Source: Setomelanomma holmii
Taxonomy: Eukaryota > Ascomycota > Dothideomycetes > Pleosporales > Phaeosphaeriaceae
NCBI GenBank assembly: GCA_010015745.1
Contig: ML978245.1
Coordinates: 63,402 to 127,401 of the forward strand
DNA length: 64,000 nt
Reading direction: 5' to 3'
Part shown: positions 59,301-64,000 of the stretch, in pieces
How positions within the stretch are numbered: position 1 is the stretch's first letter
Layout: each line of letters begins with the position of its first letter
Position numbers and translations under genes: made by a program
The notes under the pieces: generated by a model
The model's database searches: none
Told to the model about the DNA's origin: nothing
What the model saw: only the letters and a program-made list of their open reading frames with translations

Positions 59301-59534
59301 CGGCTCCGCGACCCCAGGCTTCAATTGCGACAACGGCGAGCCCAGTCAGCAGCAGCACAACACCGACCGTGTGCAGCGGCTTGTCGAAGGCGAACGAGTA
59401 GTCGACGGGCGGCGCAGTGCTCAAGTAACCAGATGCTAGGACGAGGCCGCTTTTCCTGTCAGCAATTGCGGTGCAGTCCAATGCTTCTCTTCACGTGGGA
59501 CGCACCAGGGGAAAATGAGGGCCTTCCTTTCCAT
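56346..59534 (-). CDS. GT90 (CAP10-type) glycosyltransferase with polytopic membrane N-terminus
   Basis: Exons 59534-59506, 59455-59071, 59024-58617, 58570-58415 and 58367-56346 sum to 1000 codons (999 aa). The N-terminal third has many hydrophobic helices (TVGVVLLLTGLAVVAIEAWG, AVGALLAVLLFAICGRIGIF, FLIDCVVFQAVY, LVILVAGMVVYPAM, AFVVLLIAFSIGVVIY). The rest is CAP10/GT90: FVSNWTLSADPCHQPDIANL, DIRYPSPWSYLGN, VLFWRGNTTEGV, KGDHSDNLEYV, YRYLFDADGPGFSPHFVPFL with QSNSVVFKA, and LTAWKHFVPVDLRLHDLFS. Relatives in Cryptococcus build capsule; in ascomycetes they are Golgi glycan enzymes of unknown product. The first exon (29 nt) is the least certain; without it the frame lacks an ATG. Confidence 0.88.
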
Positions 59535-60233
59535 GACCGCCACATTATTCTATGCGGCGTCTTAGGGCTGCGAGTTGGCGCAGCAATGGCGACGGGACAT
59601 GGCCTGGAGGAGAGTGAGAGAGAGACAGCTCCACGCCTAGGTGAAGCCCTGCGTCGTTTCCAGCAGCGATGCCTGCGCCTCACAACCCACAACGCGCTAC
59701 CAGCAAGGCGGGTGGCTCGGGGCCACCAAGGGCTACGTGCGGAAGCCAGAAGCTTACGACACCTCACTCTACCATTGCCGTTTTGCGAATTACGTCGCAG
59801 CCCATACAACACCGCCAGGACTTCGCTCACAATGCATCTCGTTCTCGTTCACATGATATGCGCAGACAAGCTTCCGACAACCGCGTGCCGCTGCTGTCGA
59901 TCGAGCCACGATCCTCAGGAACCACCTCTGCACCATGACACACAGTACGGCTAATACGGCATGCTCTGTGCACAGGCGTCTCGCCGAGGCGCTGCGATTC
60001 CGATAATTGGAATCGTACTCGGGGACTGCATTCTTTGCACCACCTTTGCTAGCGACGCTCAATTGAATTCAGCACATTTGCTATCGGAACGGAAGTCGCC
60101 CGACACCCGAGCACTAGTCTACGAAGGATGCACGACTACACCATATGAATTCAGTATGGCTTGCGAAAAGTCTTGGTAGCTTCTGGTAGGTGAGCGTACT
60201 ATCTAGGTACATTTGGGCGATGGTCACGTGTGT
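59535..60233. other. Intergenic, no gene seen
   Basis: GT90 promoter side and the 3' end of the UNC93-like pseudogene. Overlapping frames up to 200 codons cross into the GT90 gene antisense and have no support. Confidence 0.45.
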
Positions 60234-61734
60234 CTAGGTCGCACCTTCCTGCACCTGTACCCCGCCTTCCTTGCAATCGCGGTCGAGCTTATCAAACTTC
60301 CTTATCACCTGCCATGTCGCATAGTAGCTGAACGGCAGCGCGAAGAACTACAATCCACAGTTGATACTCGCCGTCGCGATCAGGACCGGCGGCACGGCCT
60401 GCACCCCAAAGCCGACAGCCACCCCTGCAGTCTCAATTCCTCTCAGCAGCGAGCTGTATCTGATCTGGTCCCCAGGCGAATCTGAGAGATTTCCGATGCA
60501 CCAGTAGATGTAGTTCTCTACCATTCCGAGACTGATGCGCTCGAACAGGTATAACCCAAATCCGCGACCAAAGGACTTTTGATGGCTCCAGTCGAGCACT
60601 GGCTTCGTGTGGCGGTATTCGTTCTGGATGTACACTGCCCAGATCCAAGTTGCCGAGTTCAACGCTGCAATCAGGGCGAAAGTCGCTACCGCACGCACTT
60701 TCCTGTCTTTGTGCCACGGGAGATCGACCAGTGAACCCCCCAGCCAGGTTGCTAGAGTACCCACAACAGCCGACATGAAGCTGCCAAGCGCGCGTGAGCG
60801 GACAGAAAAGTAGGTCGCAAGATACGTCCCGGGGTAAGCCTGAATCCAGCCAAAGTACCAAAAGAGTGGAGTGAGCAGCAGTATAGACTTGCTTTTCAGC
60901 AGTCGCCACATCTCGCGCCCTTCGACCCGCCACTGGATGCCTCGTGGAGCTTGGATTCGAGTCCCATCGTCCCGTACCACTTTCTCTGGGTTCGACAGGA
61001 GTAGTCCGAAGAAGAAGCCTAGGCACTGAATCGCAATGAAGCCTCAATATGTCTGGTAGCCAACTTTTCCGCGATGGTTGACCTTGTGATTGATGCCCAG
61101 AGACACCGCACCTCCAATGATGTTGCCGAAATTGCGGAAAGTAAACCACGTTGCTATATAACGACCACGCTTGTGGCTCTCCGGATATCCCGTCGCAATG
61201 GCGCCTTCAACGCTCCAGAAGAATCCCGCACTGATACCACAGGCCACTGCCCCAACGTACACGAACCATGTGTCGCCGAAACGATTGTTGACATACAGCC
61301 CAGCCTGTCCTGTGTCAGCATGCTTGAGGTGACATCCATTACTTGATGATTTCACTTACTGCATATAGTGGATATCCCAAGGAACCGATGGCAAGTGTAT
61401 ACTTGAAGCCAATGACATTGGTGAGCCACGGCCCAAGGAAACAAGTCACTGTCATGAATGCGTATAGCAAGGCATTTGCAGCGTTTACGAGATCAGGCGA
61501 CTGTGACCCTCCGACTCCAAGGCCGTTCATGGCACTCCATATTCCAGGCGCGCAGAAGGCGCAAGTGCCGACCACGAGGATCTGGAAAAGGGTTGTGCGC
61601 CGAAAAGGCACTTTGCCTGGTGTCGGACCAGTCGGCTCACCGACGACGATTGGTGGATGTGCGCCTCCCCATAGCTCTTCGTTCCCAACCTTGCTTGTCT
61701 CCCCTTTCGATTCTGTTGTGTCTGAGGTTGACAT
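60234..61734 (-). pseudogene. UNC93-like MFS protein with two in-frame stops
   Basis: From ATG 61734 (MSTSDTTESKGE), with intron 61305-61359 joining YPLYA to AGLYVNNRFGDTW. Family features: RRTTLFQILVVGTCAFCAPG then IWSAMNGLGVGG, GISAGFFWSVEGAIATGYPE, RGRYIATWFTFRNFGNIIGG. TGA at 61044-61046 interrupts GYQTY-stop-GFIAIQCLGFFFGLLL, and TAG at 60348-60350 interrupts INCGL-stop-FFALPFSYYATWQVI, where the family typically has Trp. The frame is otherwise continuous to TAG 60234-60236. No frameshift was seen, so loss is by point mutation. Function if intact: membrane protein of unknown substrate. It is divergent from a TauD-like oxygenase. Confidence 0.82.
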
Positions 61735-62300
61735 TCTGAGCAATACAGTGTCTAATGGCAAAGGATGGGAGGGCAAGCAGTATCTGACAGGTCTCTAACA
61801 ATTCGAGTGCCGCAGCAAGGGGTGATGAGGAAGCAAACAGTGCCTACTCAGTCTTCGTACATCACATTAATTTTGTAGTCGCGTCGGATATCAGCGCCCG
61901 AGGTTGCTCGTAAGTCCGCGAGCACGCAAAACTTGGTGTTGTTGACGATCGATTCCATCTTCTGATGAGCCCTGCAGAGAACATCAACGTCCCAGCAATC
62001 GGCGCAGCGTAACGGCCGAAATGTCCGGTTCGTTACCAAACTACTGAGTGATGCTCTACGTTCATTTGATTGGTTACCGATTATTCCCGTCGCAGGATGC
62101 ATGGCACAATTTTAGCATCGATAACACCACATGCGGCGTTCCCAGCGGGGTAGCTTTAGGATGTTATGTTCCGACAACATCGCTGATCTCTAAGCAACAA
62201 TCGCCTGACTGCGTTGAGGTGCAGCTATATAGTAGCTGGGTAGCGCCACCAAGATCATCGATCAAAATTGTGCACTACTCAATTGACAAGTTTGATAACA
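61735..62300. promoter_or_regulatory. Divergent promoter, UNC93-like pseudogene (-) and TauD-like oxygenase (+)
   Basis: 566 bp between head-to-head starts. No site identified; an 84-codon minus-strand frame at 61848-62102 is unsupported. Confidence 0.4.
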
Positions 62301-63494
62301 ATGGCTGCAAAAATTGCTCCTCAATTCCAACAACTCAAGGTCGAGGGTGGTAGCTCGACTTCAGTCGTGTTCGAGTCATTCGACCTTCCATCATCAAACC
62401 AAAAACTTCTGGGAGCACCGCACCCGCCAAACACCGTCATACCACTTGCATTACGGCCATCTACGCACGATGATGCTGCACCATCACTCGAAGCTGCCGT
62501 CGCGACCGTCATGTCGCTCCAAGCACAAGGCAACATACTCACAAAGAAGCTTGCCACCCACGGTACCCTCCTGTTCCGCGGCCTACCAATCCACTCGGCA
62601 GAAGACTTCAGCAAGCTTGCCCATGCATTTGGCTACTCGCCGCACGAAATCATTGGCATAGTTGTCGACCGGCCTCTCCTTGCACCCAACGTGGCTCCAG
62701 CCAACGAGGCACCAAAAGAAGTCCTGATTTACAATCACAACGAATCACCTCAAGTCCCACATGCGCCAGAATACATCTTCTTCTACAGCCACCGGGCCCC
62801 CAAGGAAGGCGGCGAGACACCAATCTCGAGCTCCCTCGAACTTTTCGCCCGAGCTAAGCAAGAGATTCCTGACTTCATCGACCTCCTAGCAGAAAAGGGC
62901 ATCAGGAGTAAAGTGACATACAAAGTCAACGCCCAACACGCCGGCGGCTCCACGCTCAAACAAGCATTTGGCAAAGAAATACAGGAAGGCGACGACGCAC
63001 CAATCAGGAAACGTAAGATTGAAGACCAGATCAAACGCTACAATCGCGACGAATATACGACATGGGAATGGCTCGACAGCGACCAGACTCTTGTCCTAAC
63101 ACACCACCTCCCCGCAATCCGCACCCAACCAGACACCAGCCTCCCAACTTTCTTCACCGGCCTAGCTGCATACTACAAAAACTTCATCGCGCCCTCGTCA
63201 CCGAACGCTGGCCGCAAAAACGTAACGCAACAACTCTTTGGCGACGGCACGCCAATTCCAAACCACTACCTTGAGAAATTGGCGAATATCACGGATGAGA
63301 TTCGCGTCTTGCATAAGTGGCAGGAGGGAGATGTGTTGGTGTACGATAATCTGATTGCGCAGCATGGAAGACAGCCGTGGAAGGGGGAGCAGGGGGATCG
63401 AGTTGTGATGGCAAGTTTGTGGGATGCGGTCGCGCCCGGGAAGTTTGCAGGGAGTGAGGGAGGTTGGGCGCAGGTTGGGAAGGCGTTGTCGTAG
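62301..63494 (+). CDS. TauD/clavaminate-synthase-like Fe(II)/2-oxoglutarate dioxygenase
   Basis: Single exon, 397 aa from ATG 62301 (MAAKIAPQFQQLKVEGG); the frame is open a little upstream only with TTG. TauD-fold markers: HGTLLFRGLPIHSAEDFSKL, HEIIGIVVDRP, then the metal motif H146-N-E148 (YNHNES), i.e. HxE rather than the usual HxD, as in clavaminate synthase. FFYSHRAPKEGGETPI, the distal VYDNLIAQHGRQPW with H355, and GDRVVMASLWD, which should hold the 2-oxoglutarate Arg, follow. Cytosolic oxygenase; taurine, sulfonate or secondary-metabolite substrates are possible. All catalytic residues are present, in contrast with its broken divergent neighbour. Confidence 0.88.
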   Translation: MAAKIAPQFQQLKVEGGSSTSVVFESFDLPSSNQKLLGAPHPPNTVIPLALRPSTHDDAAPSLEAAVATVMSLQAQGNILTKKLATHGTLLFRGLPIHSAEDFSKLAHAFGYSPHEIIGIVVDRPLLAPNVAPANEAPKEVLIYNHNESPQVPHAPEYIFFYSHRAPKEGGETPISSSLELFARAKQEIPDFIDLLAEKGIRSKVTYKVNAQHAGGSTLKQAFGKEIQEGDDAPIRKRKIEDQIKRYNRDEYTTWEWLDSDQTLVLTHHLPAIRTQPDTSLPTFFTGLAAYYKNFIAPSSPNAGRKNVTQQLFGDGTPIPNHYLEKLANITDEIRVLHKWQEGDVLVYDNLIAQHGRQPWKGEQGDRVVMASLWDAVAPGKFAGSEGGWAQVGKALS

Positions 63495-64000
63495 GGTATG
63501 AGAATAATCTTGAGACATCCTTCGGGATGTGCATTGTGGCCTAAGAACATTCAAACTCTAACAAAGCTTTGTGAACCTTCTACAGTAGTGCGAGGCGAGA
63601 ATCTTACCATTCGATCTCATTGCAGTAACCTGACCTCGTCTTGTGATTCGCAAAGAGGAGATGCCATCTCCAGACGAAGGCCAAGAGCGCAAAATACATC
63701 GCGTTGCGGGAGAAAGCCTGCGATAGGTGTACGTGTATCTTGATGCGCAGCTGATGCCACGCCCTTCACTTGATCGGTAGAGCTGCCTTGCGTTACTTCT
63801 TATGTGTTCACAACTCCGACTTCAGGCAACCAGAATATAACGCAGGTCCGCCAGGCAACAAGAAACGTTGCAACAGGTTATGTCAGGACGGAAGGCACTT
63901 GCGCTGTCAAAGTTATCATCACGTTCAGTGTCGATTTTCGACCATTTACGAGCAAGTGCGACCATCTCGGCCTCGAAATTCCCAACTTCCTGTTCGTAAC
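63495..64000. other. 3' flank, no gene seen
   Basis: Downstream of the TauD-like gene to the window end. Only an unsupported 81-codon frame. Confidence 0.4.

Noticed and set aside
595..61046. Stop-codon reassignment in this genome
   Set aside because: GDI1, MCD4, PRD1, ARG2, transketolase and other core genes have no internal stops and end normally at TAA, TAG or TGA.
1..64000. tRNA, rRNA and CRISPR features
   Set aside because: GGTTCGA-like B-box strings (for example near 50690) lack a matching A box and cloverleaf; no rRNA similarity; no spaced direct repeats. CRISPR is not expected in a fungal nucleus.

Overview
The window is nuclear DNA of a filamentous ascomycete (Pezizomycotina, probably a dothideomycete; the class is an inference from gene content). 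The evidence is many spliced genes with 44-60 nt introns (GTRAGT-like donors, CTAAC/CTGAC branch sites), fungus-specific families (C2H2 plus fungal_trans regulator, PTH11-like receptor, CBM18 protein, GT90/CAP10 enzyme, DAL5-type and UNC93-like carriers), and a decayed hAT transposon whose stop codons look RIP-like. All exon models were read by eye. Models called well supported have exon lengths summing to a multiple of three and joining family-typical sequence.

Layout: 1-1629 is the 5' part of a broken beta-lactamase-like gene (-). 2314-8333 holds an unknown disordered protein and a zinc-finger regulator (both -), followed by about 3.6 kb without a supportable gene. 11913-19146 is mostly housekeeping: a small conserved protein (+), complex I NDUFA5-type subunit (-), membrane-bound disulfide isomerase (+), CDC25-like rhodanese (+) and a secreted chitin-binding protein (+). 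19662-23044 is a divergent 2-oxoglutarate oxygenase / MFS carrier pair, the carrier carrying an in-frame stop. 23581-26049 is a divergent pair of paralogous secreted proteins of unknown function. 26675-28987 is a dihydroxyacetone-synthase-like transketolase. 30769-39402 is a run of minus-strand genes: coiled-coil protein, MCD4, Rab GDI and mitochondrial ribosomal protein MRPL4. 39576-47660 has plus-strand genes: a small bZIP factor, a PTH11-like receptor and an M3 oligopeptidase. 48506-54679 has a FucP-like carrier, a 6PGDH/HIBADH-like dehydrogenase and, divergent from the latter, mitochondrial N-acetylglutamate synthase. 54898-56090 is the hAT remnant. 56346-59534 is a GT90 glycosyltransferase. 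60234-63494 is a second divergent carrier/oxygenase pair (UNC93-like pseudogene and TauD-like enzyme).

Themes: core genes are free of internal stops, whereas three accessory genes (beta-lactamase-like, DAL5-like, UNC93-like) are broken. In both oxygenase/transporter pairs the oxygenase is open and the transporter is interrupted. Two introns are of the GC-AG class. Several starts are not simple ATGs: the bZIP gene shows no in-frame ATG, PRD1 has an open non-ATG N-terminal extension, and N-acetylglutamate synthase has two possible spliced leaders.
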